From NCBI GenBank assembly GCA_046728115.1, contig JBKPDW010000612.1, positions 1-16,121 on the forward strand: a stretch of DNA of 16,121 bases. The letters are read 5' to 3'. This DNA is from CAVSWN01 sp046728115 (GTDB lineage Bacteria > Acidobacteriota > Vicinamibacteria > Vicinamibacterales > CAVVIG01). A program made the translations under genes and the position numbers. This document shows positions 1-8,117 of the stretch, piece after piece; the stretch's first letter is position 1; each line of letters begins with the position of its first letter. A model generated the notes under the pieces. The model was not told where the DNA came from and did no database searches. It saw nothing but the letters and a program-made list of their open reading frames with translations.

Positions 1-1302
1 GATCTGCAGCCGTGGGTGGCGGTTCTGATCAACATGGCGATGATTGCGACCGAGGCGCTGCACCTGGCGCTGTTTGCCGTGATCGTGCGTCGGCTGCTGA
101 TCTTGTACGGGAGGGGGGCAATCCTGGCTGCGCCGATGGTGTGGGTGACGACGGAGCTGACGAGAACGCACGTGATGTACGTCGGCTTTCCGTGGGTGCT
201 GCTCGGCAACAGCCAGTCAGGCGTGCTGCCAATCGCGCAACTGGCGAGCATCTTCGGCGTGTACGGTGTGTCGATGCTCGTCGCCGCGGTGAGTGCCGGC
301 CTCGCGTTCAGCGTCGGACCAGGCCGAAACCGGTTCGCGCCAATCGCCGTCGTTCTCTCCATCGTCATCGGGGTCTGGGTGTGGGGCAGTCGCCGAGTGG
401 CCCGCGGCGAGTTGACGCAGACGGGTGACGCGATTCGGGTCGGGCTCGTCCAGGGCAACGTCGATCAGGGTGCCAAATGGGATGCGGGCCGCGCGGCCGC
501 CATCTTCGAGAATCACCTTCGGCTGACGGAGCAGGCACTCAACCGCCGGGCCGCGTTCGTGATCTGGCCGGAATCGTCGACGCCGTTCATGCTCGAGGAA
601 AACCCGATCGAGGCCGAGCGCATCCGCGCGCTGGCACGGCGCGCGCAGGTGCCGATTCTTCTCGGCAGCGATCAGATCGAATGGCGCGTGGCGTCGGACA
701 ATCGGCGTGTGCCGGGCAGGATTTTCAACTCCGCGTTCCTCGTAGCGCCTGATGGAACGACCGGCGGTGTTTACCGCAAGATGCACCTCGTGCCGTTTGG
801 CGAATACGTGCCGATGAAGAAGTTGTTGTTCTTTGCCGCGCCACTCGTAGAGGCCGTTTCGGACTTCTCGGCCGGCGACTCGTTCGTCCTGCTGCCCGTT
901 GCCGGGCACCAGGTGAGCACCGCCATTTGTTACGAGATCATCTATCCGGAACTCGTGCGTCGCTTCGTCGCTGAGGGCAGCGAGTTGTTGACGACCATCA
1001 CGAACGACGCGTGGTTCGGCGACACGTCGGCGCCGTACCAGCATTTCACTCAGGCGTCGATGCGCGCCATCGAGGAGGGACGCTATCTCGTGCGGTCGGC
1101 CAACACCGGGATCAGCGGCATCGTCGATCCCTACGGACGTGTCATCGAGCGGAGCGCGGTGTTTCAGCAGACAGTCATCGTCGGAACGGTGCGCTTCCTG
1201 AAGGCGTCTACGTTCTACGCACGTCACGGCGACGTGCTGGCGTATGCGGCCGCCGCGTTCACTCTCGTCGCAGTGCTCCCGCCGCGGCGGCGTGTACAAT
1301 GA
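1..1302 (+). CDS. lnt: Apolipoprotein N-acyltransferase, 5' end cut by the window edge
   Basis: Lnt transfers the third acyl chain from a phospholipid to the N-terminal cysteine of lipoproteins, the last step of lipoprotein maturation, in the inner membrane with the active site on the periplasmic side. The frame is open to base 1 (433 visible residues), so the true start is upstream; the GTG at 16 is only an internal codon. About the first 140 visible residues are hydrophobic membrane segments, followed by a nitrilase-fold domain. The Glu-Lys-Cys triad is visible: Glu in IWPESSTPF (codon 571-573), Lys in YRKMHLVPFGEYVP (778-780) and Cys in ICYEIIYPELV (928-930), with spacings close to those of E. 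coli Lnt (E267, K335, C387). E. coli Lnt is about 510 residues, so roughly 80 N-terminal residues are missing here. The stop lies 4 nt before the prfB start, so the two are probably co-transcribed. Confidence 0.95.
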   Translation, partial: DLQPWVAVLINMAMIATEALHLALFAVIVRRLLILYGRGAILAAPMVWVTTELTRTHVMYVGFPWVLLGNSQSGVLPIAQLASIFGVYGVSMLVAAVSAGLAFSVGPGRNRFAPIAVVLSIVIGVWVWGSRRVARGELTQTGDAIRVGLVQGNVDQGAKWDAGRAAAIFENHLRLTEQALNRRAAFVIWPESSTPFMLEENPIEAERIRALARRAQVPILLGSDQIEWRVASDNRRVPGRIFNSAFLVAPDGTTGGVYRKMHLVPFGEYVPMKKLLFFAAPLVEAVSDFSAGDSFVLLPVAGHQVSTAICYEIIYPELVRRFVAEGSELLTTITNDAWFGDTSAPYQHFTQASMRAIEEGRYLVRSANTGISGIVDPYGRVIERSAVFQQTVIVGTVRFLKASTFYARHGDVLAYAAAAFTLVAVLPPRRRVQ

Positions 1303-1306
1303 TCGG

Positions 1307-2444
1307 ATGGCGACCGCCGACGACTTGATACGCCGCTCAGAGGACCTCACCAAACGCGCCGCGGATCTTCGCGGCTATCTTTGAATCCGCCCACCCGGCA
1401 GACGAATTGAACCGTCTGGAAGCCCGCGCTGCGGTTCCGGATTTCTGGAAGGACCCGGCCGAGGCGCAGAAGGTGCTACAGCGCCGCCGACGTCTCGAGC
1501 AGGACCGCGAGCTGATGGACTCGCTGAAGAAGAAGAGCGACGACCTGGCGGTGCTGATCGAGTGGATCGAGGCGGGTGAAGCCGTTGACGCCGAACTTAC
1601 TGCGGCCCTCGATTCGCTCGATCGCGAAGTGCAGGCAGGCGAGATCAAGAAGATGCTCGGCGGCGAACACGACCGGAAGAACGCGATTCTGGCGATCCAT
1701 CCCGGCGCCGGCGGCACCGAGTCGCAGGATTGGGCGGAAATGCTGCTGCGCATGTACATGCGCTGGATGGAGAGCCGCGGCTTCAAGCGGGACGTCATCG
1801 ACTATCAGCCTGGCGAAGAAGCGGGGATCAAGAGCGCCACGATCACGGTGACCGGCGAGTTCGCCTACGGCCTGCTCTCGGCCGAGGCCGGCGTCCACCG
1901 GCTGGTCCGAATCTCGCCCTTCGATCAGGCTGCCCGCCGCCATACGTCGTTCGCGTCCGCGTACGTGTGGCCCGAATTGCCGGAGGATGTCGACGTCGAG
2001 ATCGACGACAAAGACATCCGGATCGACACCTATCGATCGAGTGGCGCCGGAGGACAGCACGTCAACGTCACCGATTCGGCAATCCGCATCACGCACCTGC
2101 CGACGGGCATCGTGGTGTCGTGTCAGAACGAGCGATCGCAGCATCGCAATCGCGATTCGGCGATGAAAGTGCTGAAGGCGCGTCTGTACGATCTGAAACT
2201 GAAGGAGCAGCAGGCCAAGCTGGACCAGATCGGCGGCGCCAAGCAGCAGATTGCCTTCGGCAGCCAGATCCGGAGCTACGTGCTGCACCCGTATCAGCTC
2301 GTGAAGGATCACCGAACGAAAGAGCAGGTGGGCGACGTCAATCGAGTTCTCGACGGCGACATCGACGTGTTCATCAAGTCCTACTTGATGAAGAAATCGA
2401 GCGGCACGCTCGGCTTAGGAGCGACGGACGAGGACGTTGACTGA
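1307..2444 (+). CDS. prfB: Peptide chain release factor 2, joined by programmed +1 frameshift
   Basis: RF2 recognises UGA and UAA stop codons on the ribosome and triggers release of the peptide. The coding sequence is join(1307..1381, 1383..2444). The zero frame starts at ATG 1307, reads 25 codons ending in LRGYL, and meets TGA at 1382-1384. Skipping T1382 continues as ESAHPADELNRLEARAAV in the +1 frame, giving 378 residues (E. coli RF2 has 365). LRGYL at the slip point is the conserved RF2 junction. The anticodon-like SPF tripeptide is at about residues 203-205 and the catalytic GGQ at 248-250 (bases 2049-2057), almost the E. coli positions; SPF rather than PxT marks RF2 against RF1. A plain ORF caller would wrongly start the gene at the TTG at 1407. 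The 3' end overlaps murJ by 8 nt. Confidence 0.96.
1364..1385 (+). other. Programmed +1 ribosomal frameshift site of prfB
   Basis: The slip sequence TAT CTT TGA lies at 1376-1384. The P-site Leu codon CTT moves to TTT, so reading resumes at GAA 1383. In E. coli the same site is AGGGGG TAT CTT TGA C, with AGGGGG acting as an internal Shine-Dalgarno stimulator. Here the corresponding six bases (1370-1375) are CGCGGC, a poor anti-SD match, and the base after TGA is A rather than C. By analogy the site serves as autoregulation: low RF2 slows termination at TGA and favours the frameshift. The slip itself is certain from the two-frame homology; its efficiency cannot be judged. Confidence 0.93.
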
Positions 2445-4050
2445 CGCCGCGCTGGAAGCGCCCGTGCCCGATCGCTCGCCCCGAGCGACGTCGACGGGCT
2501 CGGGCGCATTCTTCGTCGGCCTCGGAATCTTGGTGACGCGCGTGGTCGGACTCGTTCGACAGCGCGTCGTCGCCCACTATTTCGGCCTCGGCATGGAGGC
2601 CGACGCATGGAGCGCGGCATCCCGCATCCCGAACATCCTCCAGAACCTGTTCGGCGATCAGGCGCTCTCGGCATCGTTCATTCCCGTATACGCGTCGCTG
2701 GTCGCGCGCGGCGAGCGGCGGGAAGCGGATCGAGTGGCCGGCGCTGTGGGCGCACTGTTGACGCTGATCGTCGCCGCACTGGTCCTGTTCGGTGTGCTCA
2801 CGACGCCCTGGCTGATCGGTCTCATCGCCCCTGGATTTGCCGGCGAGAAGCGGGACTTGACCACGCGGCTGGTGCGCATCATGTTTCCGGCCACCGGGCT
2901 GCTCGTGCTTTCCGCCTGGTGCCTCGGCGTCTTGAATACGCATCGACGCTTTCTGCTGTCGTACACCGCGCCGATCGCGTGGAATGCGATGCTGATTGCG
3001 ACGCTGCTCGTGTACGGCGGCGGCGCAGCGCTGCCGCATCTTGCGGTCCTTCTGGCATGGGGCGCGGTCATTGGCGCCGCGCTGCAGGTCGCCATTCAGG
3101 TGCCGAGTGTTGCCCGCGTCGCTCCCGCGCTTCGGTTCGTCCTCGACACGACCTCCGACGCGGTGCGGACGATCGGACGGAACTTCGTGCCGGTATTCGT
3201 CAGCCGCGGTGTCGTGCAGATCAGTTCGTACGTGGATCAGCTGCTGGCAAGCCTGCTCGGCACGGGGGCCGTTGCCGCAATCACCAACGCGCAGTTACTG
3301 TCCACCCTGCCCGTCAGTCTGTTTGGCATGTCGGTGTCGGCGGCCGAACTGCCGGAGATGTCGCGGCTGACCGGTCCCGATTCCGACCGTCACGCGGCGC
3401 TGCGGCGCCGTCTCGACACGGGCCTTCGGCAAATCGCCTTTTTCGTCGTGCCGTCGGCGATGGGTCTGCTTGCGCTCGGGGATGTCGTAGCGGCGGCAAT
3501 TTTTCAGACCGGGCGGTTTACGCACGGGGACGCGATTTACGTGTGGGGGATCCTCGCTGGGTCTGCTGTTGGCCTGCTGGCGTCGACGCTCGGCCGGCTG
3601 TACTCGTCGACGTTTTATGCGCTCGGCGATACGCGCACGCCGCTCAACTACGCAATCGTGCGCGTGGCGCTGACGACAGGCCTCGGCTATCTCTTTGCGC
3701 TGCCGTTGCCACGAGCCCTCGGCGTTCCGCCAAGTTGGGGCGCCGCGGGACTCACCGCATCGGCCGGTATCTCGGGCTGGCTCGAAATGGTGCTCTTGCG
3801 GCAGTCGATCAACGGCAGGATTGGGCGGACCGGACTTCAAGCCACCTATGTTGCACGCCTCTGGATGTCGGCGATTGCTGCAACCGCAGCGGCGTGGCTG
3901 GCGAAACTGTACGTGGCACCGCTTGGCGCCATTTCGACGGCGACTGTCGTGCTGGGCCTGTATGGTCTCGTCTACTTCGGCGCCGCTTTTGCGATGCGAA
4001 TTCCGGAGGCATCGGCCGCACTCAGACGGTTCCGAGCGCGCAGGACCTGA
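2437..4050 (+). CDS. murJ: Lipid II flippase MurJ (MviN family)
   Basis: MurJ flips the peptidoglycan precursor lipid II across the inner membrane. The product is about 537 residues, the family's usual size, and is hydrophobic throughout, in keeping with a MATE-like fold of about 14 helices. The N-terminal family signature is visible around residues 30-55: LVTRVVGLVRQRVVAHYFG followed by GMEADAW, corresponding to the conserved Arg-rich first helix and the A-D-A-F/W segment. The start shown is TTG 2437, inside the last codons of prfB (8 nt overlap), which suggests translational coupling; a GTG at 2464 is an alternative. No well-spaced Shine-Dalgarno supports either: GAGG at 2430-2433 is only 3 nt from the TTG. 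The gene ends convergently with the Reeler-like gene 112 bp on. It shares an envelope theme with lnt upstream. Confidence 0.92.
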   Translation: MTDAALEAPVPDRSPRATSTGSGAFFVGLGILVTRVVGLVRQRVVAHYFGLGMEADAWSAASRIPNILQNLFGDQALSASFIPVYASLVARGERREADRVAGAVGALLTLIVAALVLFGVLTTPWLIGLIAPGFAGEKRDLTTRLVRIMFPATGLLVLSAWCLGVLNTHRRFLLSYTAPIAWNAMLIATLLVYGGGAALPHLAVLLAWGAVIGAALQVAIQVPSVARVAPALRFVLDTTSDAVRTIGRNFVPVFVSRGVVQISSYVDQLLASLLGTGAVAAITNAQLLSTLPVSLFGMSVSAAELPEMSRLTGPDSDRHAALRRRLDTGLRQIAFFVVPSAMGLLALGDVVAAAIFQTGRFTHGDAIYVWGILAGSAVGLLASTLGRLYSSTFYALGDTRTPLNYAIVRVALTTGLGYLFALPLPRALGVPPSWGAAGLTASAGISGWLEMVLLRQSINGRIGRTGLQATYVARLWMSAIAATAAAWLAKLYVAPLGAISTATVVLGLYGLVYFGAAFAMRIPEASAALRRFRARRT

Positions 4051-4095
4051 TCGGCGACACCATTGCACTCTGCGCGTCGGTGTACGGTCTCTCCT

Positions 4096-4146
4096 TTGTT
4101 CTTGGGTCTTGTTCTTAGTCCGTCCATCGTGATGTGTCCTTCGTGC
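4096..4146. repeat. Short direct repeats in the convergent gap after murJ
   Basis: The 112 bp between the murJ stop and the Reeler-like stop hold no gene. The octamer TTGTTCTT occurs at 4096-4103 and again at 4109-4116, and a CTTCGTGC unit lies at 4139-4146. The same CTTCGTGC unit recurs in the next convergent gap at 5787. I see no convincing stem-loop with a T-tract here, although a terminator would be expected in both directions. Confidence 0.4.
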
Positions 4147-4162
4147 ACTGTCTGACCGTGCG

Positions 4163-4735
4163 TCACTTGCCCTTGGACGGGAGACTTCGAACGCTTTTCA
4201 GGTAGATGTAATCGCCGAGCGGCGAATCGTCGTTGTTCGACGCGTTGGCGGCGACGTTGAACTGCACGGCCGCCGATGCCGTCGATGGCGCCGTCCAGTC
4301 GATCGTCCAGGTGTTGGCCCCCGATGTGGCGGCGCGCGATCCGGCGAGGTTGTGCTGGACGAACGTGAGCGCTTTGTCGACCGCCCCCGGAATCAGCTGC
4401 GCTCGCGTATCCGTCAGCGTCCACGACCCCGCCTGCCGTCCCCGCTGTCGTCCCGACGCGAAGCGCGCGGCGATTTCGAACCCGCCACGCCGCATGCCGG
4501 CGCGCGCGATGGTGACAGTGAGCGGATAGGTTTGCCCTGGCGTGAATACCGGAGGTACGCCTTCGACCGTCAGCGTCCCTTGTGGATCGTTCAACGGATT
4601 GTCAAGATGGCAGAGGTGGCACGACTGCTCTCCGAACCCCCCGGTCACGTTCGGATAAGGCCCCTCCTTGAACGCTCGTGCTGTGGCGGCAAGACCGATC
4701 AGAATAACGGTCCAGGGGATTACAATCCACTTCAT
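4163..4735 (-). CDS. Exported Reeler-like protein with one CXXCH heme motif
   Basis: A 190-residue protein that I recognise only by type. It begins with a signal peptide (MKWIVIPWTVILIGLAATA, cleavage probably near residue 21). The mature N-terminus carries CHLCH at residues 39-43, a CXXCH c-type heme attachment motif followed by LDNPLND. The rest is a beta-rich domain (GTLTVEGVPPVFTPGQTYPL, then ITIARAG-like and GFEIAARF segments) resembling Reeler-like domains. Its likely place is the periplasm or cell surface, perhaps in electron transfer; the partner is unknown. ATG 4735 is chosen because it is followed directly by the signal peptide; ATG 4747 (adds MSSQ) is possible. The open frame runs on to 5182, but that extension lies antisense to the propeller gene and would bury the signal peptide. 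No Shine-Dalgarno is visible; a CATAAT (minus strand, 4746-4751) is placed so that a near-leaderless message could result. Confidence 0.75.
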   Translation of the reverse strand: MKWIVIPWTVILIGLAATARAFKEGPYPNVTGGFGEQSCHLCHLDNPLNDPQGTLTVEGVPPVFTPGQTYPLTVTIARAGMRRGGFEIAARFASGRQRGRQAGSWTLTDTRAQLIPGAVDKALTFVQHNLAGSRAATSGANTWTIDWTAPSTASAAVQFNVAANASNNDDSPLGDYIYLKSVRSLPSKGK

Positions 4736-4737
4736 CT

Positions 4738-4743
4738 GGGAGG
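4738..4743 (+). promoter_or_regulatory. Strong ribosome binding site of the propeller gene
   Basis: GGGAGG lies 5 nt before ATG 4749. It fixes the start of the propeller gene there rather than at codons upstream in the same open frame. It sits within the 13 bp between the two divergent start codons. Confidence 0.8.
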
Positions 4744-4748
4744 ACATT

Positions 4749-5777
4749 ATGCGCGTGAAAGCATTCGCCCTGATTGCCCTCGCCGTCGCCTCGGTCGCGC
4801 TCGTCGGGGCCGGCGCGATTTCCGACAACGTGGACGTCAAGATTGAGGAGTGGATGACGCCCAGCAAGCCCGCGTACCCGCACGATCCGACGGTGGCGCC
4901 CGATGGTTCGATCTGGTACACGGCGCAGCGCGCCAACACCATCGGTCGATTCGATCCGGCGACGCAGCAGTTCAAGGAATTTGCCCTGCCGACGCCTAAC
5001 AGCGGCCCGCATGGCCTGCAGCCCGACAAGGACGGCAACATCTGGTACACCGGGAACGCTGCGGGGCTGATTGGCAAGGTCGACCCGAAGACCGGCAAAG
5101 TTTCCGAATACAAGATGCCCAACCCCAAAGCCCGCGATCCGCACACCATCGCGTTCCTGCGCGACGGGCGCCTCTTCTTCACTGTTCAAGGCGGCAATTT
5201 CATTGGCACGCTCGATCCCAAGTCGGAGACCGGGAACATCAAGCTCGTCGAGTCGCCGACCGTGAACTCGCGCCCGTACGGTGTCCGCCTCGATTCGAAG
5301 GGCGTGCCATACTTCGACGAGTTCAACTCCAACAAGATCGGCCGCGCCGATCCGCAAACGCTGGTCATCACAGAGTTTGACCTCCCCAACAAGGACGCGC
5401 GTCCGCGTCGCATCGCGATCGGCAAGGACGATACCGTCTGGTACGGAGACTACGCACGCGGGTTCCTGGGTCACCTCGATCCGAAGACCGGCAAGGTCGA
5501 GGAATTCCAGTCGCCCGGCGGCGCGGAGTCACGGCCCTACGCCATTGACGTCACGGCAGACGGCGCCGTCTGGTACGTCGAGACGGGCGACGACACCAAG
5601 AACGTGCTCGTGCGGTTCAATCCCGAGACCAAGAAGTTCCGGACGTGGCCGATTCCCAGCGGCGGCGGCACCGTGCGCAACATGGAAATCGACAAGGCGG
5701 GGAATCTCTGGCTTGCTGAAAGCGGGGTTGGAAAAATTGCCCGCGTGACCATAAAAACGGGAACAGGCACGCAGTAG
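4749..5777 (+). CDS. Secreted Vgb-like seven-bladed beta-propeller
   Basis: A 342-residue protein with a signal peptide (MRVKAFALIALAVASVALVG, cleavage around residue 23). The body consists of repeated blades of the form G-x-IWY-T followed by IGRFDP-type strands. I count seven related strands: IGRFDPATQQFKEF, IGKVDPKTGKVSEY, IGTLDPKS, IGRADPQTLVITEF, LGHLDPKTGKVEEF, VRFNPETKKFRTW and IARVTIKTG. This matches the virginiamycin B lyase (Vgb)/SMP-30-like propeller superfamily. True Vgb uses active-site His and Glu residues; here several blade motifs read RPYG, RPRR and RPYA where a His might be expected, so streptogramin lyase activity is doubtful. Most such chromosomal homologues have no known substrate. 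It is divergent from the heme-motif gene, and the two exported products may work together (inference). The start is set by GGGAGG at 4738-4743. Confidence 0.85.
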   Translation: MRVKAFALIALAVASVALVGAGAISDNVDVKIEEWMTPSKPAYPHDPTVAPDGSIWYTAQRANTIGRFDPATQQFKEFALPTPNSGPHGLQPDKDGNIWYTGNAAGLIGKVDPKTGKVSEYKMPNPKARDPHTIAFLRDGRLFFTVQGGNFIGTLDPKSETGNIKLVESPTVNSRPYGVRLDSKGVPYFDEFNSNKIGRADPQTLVITEFDLPNKDARPRRIAIGKDDTVWYGDYARGFLGHLDPKTGKVEEFQSPGGAESRPYAIDVTADGAVWYVETGDDTKNVLVRFNPETKKFRTWPIPSGGGTVRNMEIDKAGNLWLAESGVGKIARVTIKTGTGTQ

Positions 5778-5818
5778 AAGTTTGCTCTTCGTGCCTTCGT
5801 GCTTCGTAGTTGCCTGTT
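5762..5818. repeat. Inverted repeat and CTTCGTG units between convergent genes
   Basis: AACAGGCA (5762-5769) is the exact reverse complement of TGCCTGTT (5811-5818), and the pair encloses both stop codons of the convergent propeller and PBP genes. Between the arms lie three tandem units, CTTCGTG (5787-5793), CTTCGTG (5795-5801) and CTTCGTA (5802-5808). The 41-nt gap between the arms is long for a classical terminator and there is no T-tract. A role in two-way termination is possible but unproven. Confidence 0.4.
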
Positions 5819-8117
5819 ACGGCTGGCGGCTGAATGAATTCGCGCCGGGCTGCGTCCCGGCGATGAAGGCTTCGTTGATCCCACCAGGTATGTCGGGCGT
5901 CAGCACGGCGCCGTTTGACTTGTCGACCGACAGGAACACGATGTTGCCGGGCGGCTCGAACGAGGGTGGGTTGGCCTTGTCGGGCCGGCTCTCGATGTAG
6001 CCCTTCATGAACTCCATCCACATCGGGAGGGCAGCCTTCGAACCTTGCTCGTCGGAACCGAGCGATTTCCGTTTGTCGTCGAATCCAATCCAAACACCGG
6101 CGGTGATGTTCGGATCGAACCCGACGAACCAGGCGTCGGTGTTGTCATCGACGGTGCCCGTCTTGCCGGCGAGCGGCCAGTGCTCGGCCATGCTGGCGGC
6201 GCGCGCGCCCGTGCCGCGCAATGTGAGAACGCCGCGCAGCATGTTGGTCATCACGAAGGCGGTGTCCGCCCGGATGACGTCGCTCGGTTCGGCGCGGTTT
6301 TCCTCCAGCAGATTGCCGTCGCGGTCCTTTACGTTCAGCACCATGAACGGTTTCATCCGGACCCCCTGATTCGGAAACGTCGTGTACGCGCTCGTGAGGT
6401 CGAGCAAAGTCGCGTCGCCCGCGCCAAGCGCTATCGGGAGGTAGGGCGGGAAATCCTCGCCGAATCCAAACCGTTTCGCGTAGTCGAGCACGTTCTTCGG
6501 GCCGAGCGTGTCCATCATCCTGATCGCGGGAATGTTTCGCGACTCTTCGAGCGCATAGCGCAGCGTGATGGGTCCAAGGAACTTGTGATCGTAGTTGTGC
6601 GGGCTGTAAATCTGTCCGTTTCCGGCCGGGAAACTGACGGGTGCGTCCACGATGATCGACGTCGGTGTGAAACCGCGATCGATGGCCGCGGTATACACGA
6701 TCGGCTTGAACGTTGAGCCGAGCTGCCGGTACGCCTGCACCGCACGGTTGAACTTGCTGCGGCTGAAGCTCCATCCGCCCGCCATGGCCTTGATCTGGCC
6801 GGTGTGGTTGTCGATGACGAGGAACGCTCCTTCTGCCAGCGGCGTTTGATCGAGCGTGACCGCCGCGCTCCCCGCCGCCTCGTCCAGCCTGGCGATGGCG
6901 ACCTCTATGATGTCGCCCGCCTTGAAGAGATCTGCTGCCGACTGCTTGCGAGTCCACACGTAGCCGGACCGCTCGAGGTCAGCAGTGAATCGTCCGAATC
7001 TCACCCGTGCCGGCCCGCTTTTCGGCGCAGTGACAACGACGGCCGGCACGACGTCGCCAACAGCCATCGGGCGGAGCCACCGGTCGTCTTTGAATCCCTC
7101 GATCGTGTGCTTCTCCGCGAGCACATTACGCGTCGGACGACGCCACCCGTGGCGTTTGTCATACGCGCGCAGCCCATGCTCGAGCGATCGCATGGCCATG
7201 TCCTGCATCGCCGGGTCGAGCGTGGTCTGGACGGCGAGGCCGCTCTCGTACAAGACCTTGGCGCCATACTGCCGTTCGAGGTGCTTGCGAACCTCCTCCA
7301 CGAAGAACGGCGCGATCCCAGGCGGCTGATTCGGTTGGCCGCGCGTGACGATCGGCCGCTGTTTGGCCGCGTTTGCATCGGCCTGCGAGATGTACCCCTC
7401 GTCGGCCATCCGCTGCAGAACGACGTTTCGGCGCTGTGTCGCCCGCTTCATGTCGACGAACGGGCTCTGACGCTCGGGCGTCTGGAAGATGCCGGCGATG
7501 AGCGCCGCTTCCTCCAGCGACAATTCCTTGTTCGCCTTGTTGAAATACAGTCGCGATGCCGCCTCGACGCCGTACGCGCCATGGCCGAGGTACATCTGAT
7601 TGCAGTAGATCGTGAAGATCTCTTTCTTCGTGTACCGTTTCTCGATCTGCACCGCGAGGATCATCTCGCGAATCTTGCGTTCGAAGAGTTTCTGTTTCGT
7701 CAGGCCGAACTGATCGAGGTTGCGCGCCACCTGTTGTGTAAGCGTGCTGGCGCCCTGCTCCCGTCGGCGTTCGATGATGTCAATCGCTGCCGCCGCGATG
7801 ATGCGCCAGAAGTTCAGCCCGAAGTGCCTGTTGAAGTCGGCGTCCTCGGTGGCGATGATCGCGTTGCGCAGTACCGGGTTGATGTCGTCGTAGCCGACGA
7901 TGACCCGACGCTGCGTGGCGAATTCGCCGATCACCTGCCCGTTCGCGGCGTACACCCGGGTGATGATGCTGGGGTTGTAGTTGTCGAGCGCGCTGATTTG
8001 CGGCAGGTCGCCCGCATACGCGAAGAGCACGCCGCTCAAAATGCCGAGCATCGCTGCGATGGTGAAGAGGGCAACGATGCCCGCGTTTCGGGCTACGCGC
8101 AGGACAACAGTTGGCAT
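5817..8117 (-). CDS. mrcA: Class A penicillin-binding protein (PBP1a type)
   Basis: A bifunctional peptidoglycan synthase: it polymerises lipid II and cross-links the stem peptides on the outer side of the inner membrane. From ATG 8117 it has 766 residues. A short cytoplasmic end is followed by one membrane anchor (about residues 10-36), then the GT51 glycosyltransferase domain with its catalytic Glu in ATEDADFNRHFG (about residue 91), GASTLTQQVARN, and the EIFTIYCNQMYLGHGAYGVE stretch. The transpeptidase domain shows SxxK as GSTFKP (Ser about 468), SRN (about 526-528) and KTG (about 652-654). The GT51 motif has DADF where DARF is usual. Reading could begin at TTG 8159 (14 more residues), but neither start has a clear Shine-Dalgarno; ATG 8117 gives the usual short cytoplasmic tail. 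It lies 87 bp downstream of the FecR/DUF6600 gene on the same strand. Confidence 0.94.
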   Translation of the reverse strand: MPTVVLRVARNAGIVALFTIAAMLGILSGVLFAYAGDLPQISALDNYNPSIITRVYAANGQVIGEFATQRRVIVGYDDINPVLRNAIIATEDADFNRHFGLNFWRIIAAAAIDIIERRREQGASTLTQQVARNLDQFGLTKQKLFERKIREMILAVQIEKRYTKKEIFTIYCNQMYLGHGAYGVEAASRLYFNKANKELSLEEAALIAGIFQTPERQSPFVDMKRATQRRNVVLQRMADEGYISQADANAAKQRPIVTRGQPNQPPGIAPFFVEEVRKHLERQYGAKVLYESGLAVQTTLDPAMQDMAMRSLEHGLRAYDKRHGWRRPTRNVLAEKHTIEGFKDDRWLRPMAVGDVVPAVVVTAPKSGPARVRFGRFTADLERSGYVWTRKQSAADLFKAGDIIEVAIARLDEAAGSAAVTLDQTPLAEGAFLVIDNHTGQIKAMAGGWSFSRSKFNRAVQAYRQLGSTFKPIVYTAAIDRGFTPTSIIVDAPVSFPAGNGQIYSPHNYDHKFLGPITLRYALEESRNIPAIRMMDTLGPKNVLDYAKRFGFGEDFPPYLPIALGAGDATLLDLTSAYTTFPNQGVRMKPFMVLNVKDRDGNLLEENRAEPSDVIRADTAFVMTNMLRGVLTLRGTGARAASMAEHWPLAGKTGTVDDNTDAWFVGFDPNITAGVWIGFDDKRKSLGSDEQGSKAALPMWMEFMKGYIESRPDKANPPSFEPPGNIVFLSVDKSNGAVLTPDIPGGINEAFIAGTQPGANSFSRQP

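Noticed and set aside
1382..1384. prfB as a pseudogene broken by an in-frame TGA
   Set aside because: The TGA lies exactly at the conserved RF2 recoding site after LRGYL and the +1 frame continues with full-length RF2, so this is programmed frameshifting.
4051..4162. Intrinsic terminator between murJ and the Reeler-like gene
   Set aside because: Only a 5-bp ACACC/GGTGT pairing with a long loop was found, with no T-tract directly after it; too weak to report as a feature.
4736..5182. Upstream extension of the minus-strand Reeler-like frame to 339 residues
   Set aside because: The extension is antisense to the propeller gene, looks like non-coding translation, and would place the signal peptide in the middle of the protein.
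4749..5777. Streptogramin (virginiamycin B) resistance gene
   Set aside because: The propeller fold matches the Vgb superfamily, but the product has a signal peptide and several likely active-site positions do not show His; most chromosomal homologues are not resistance determinants.
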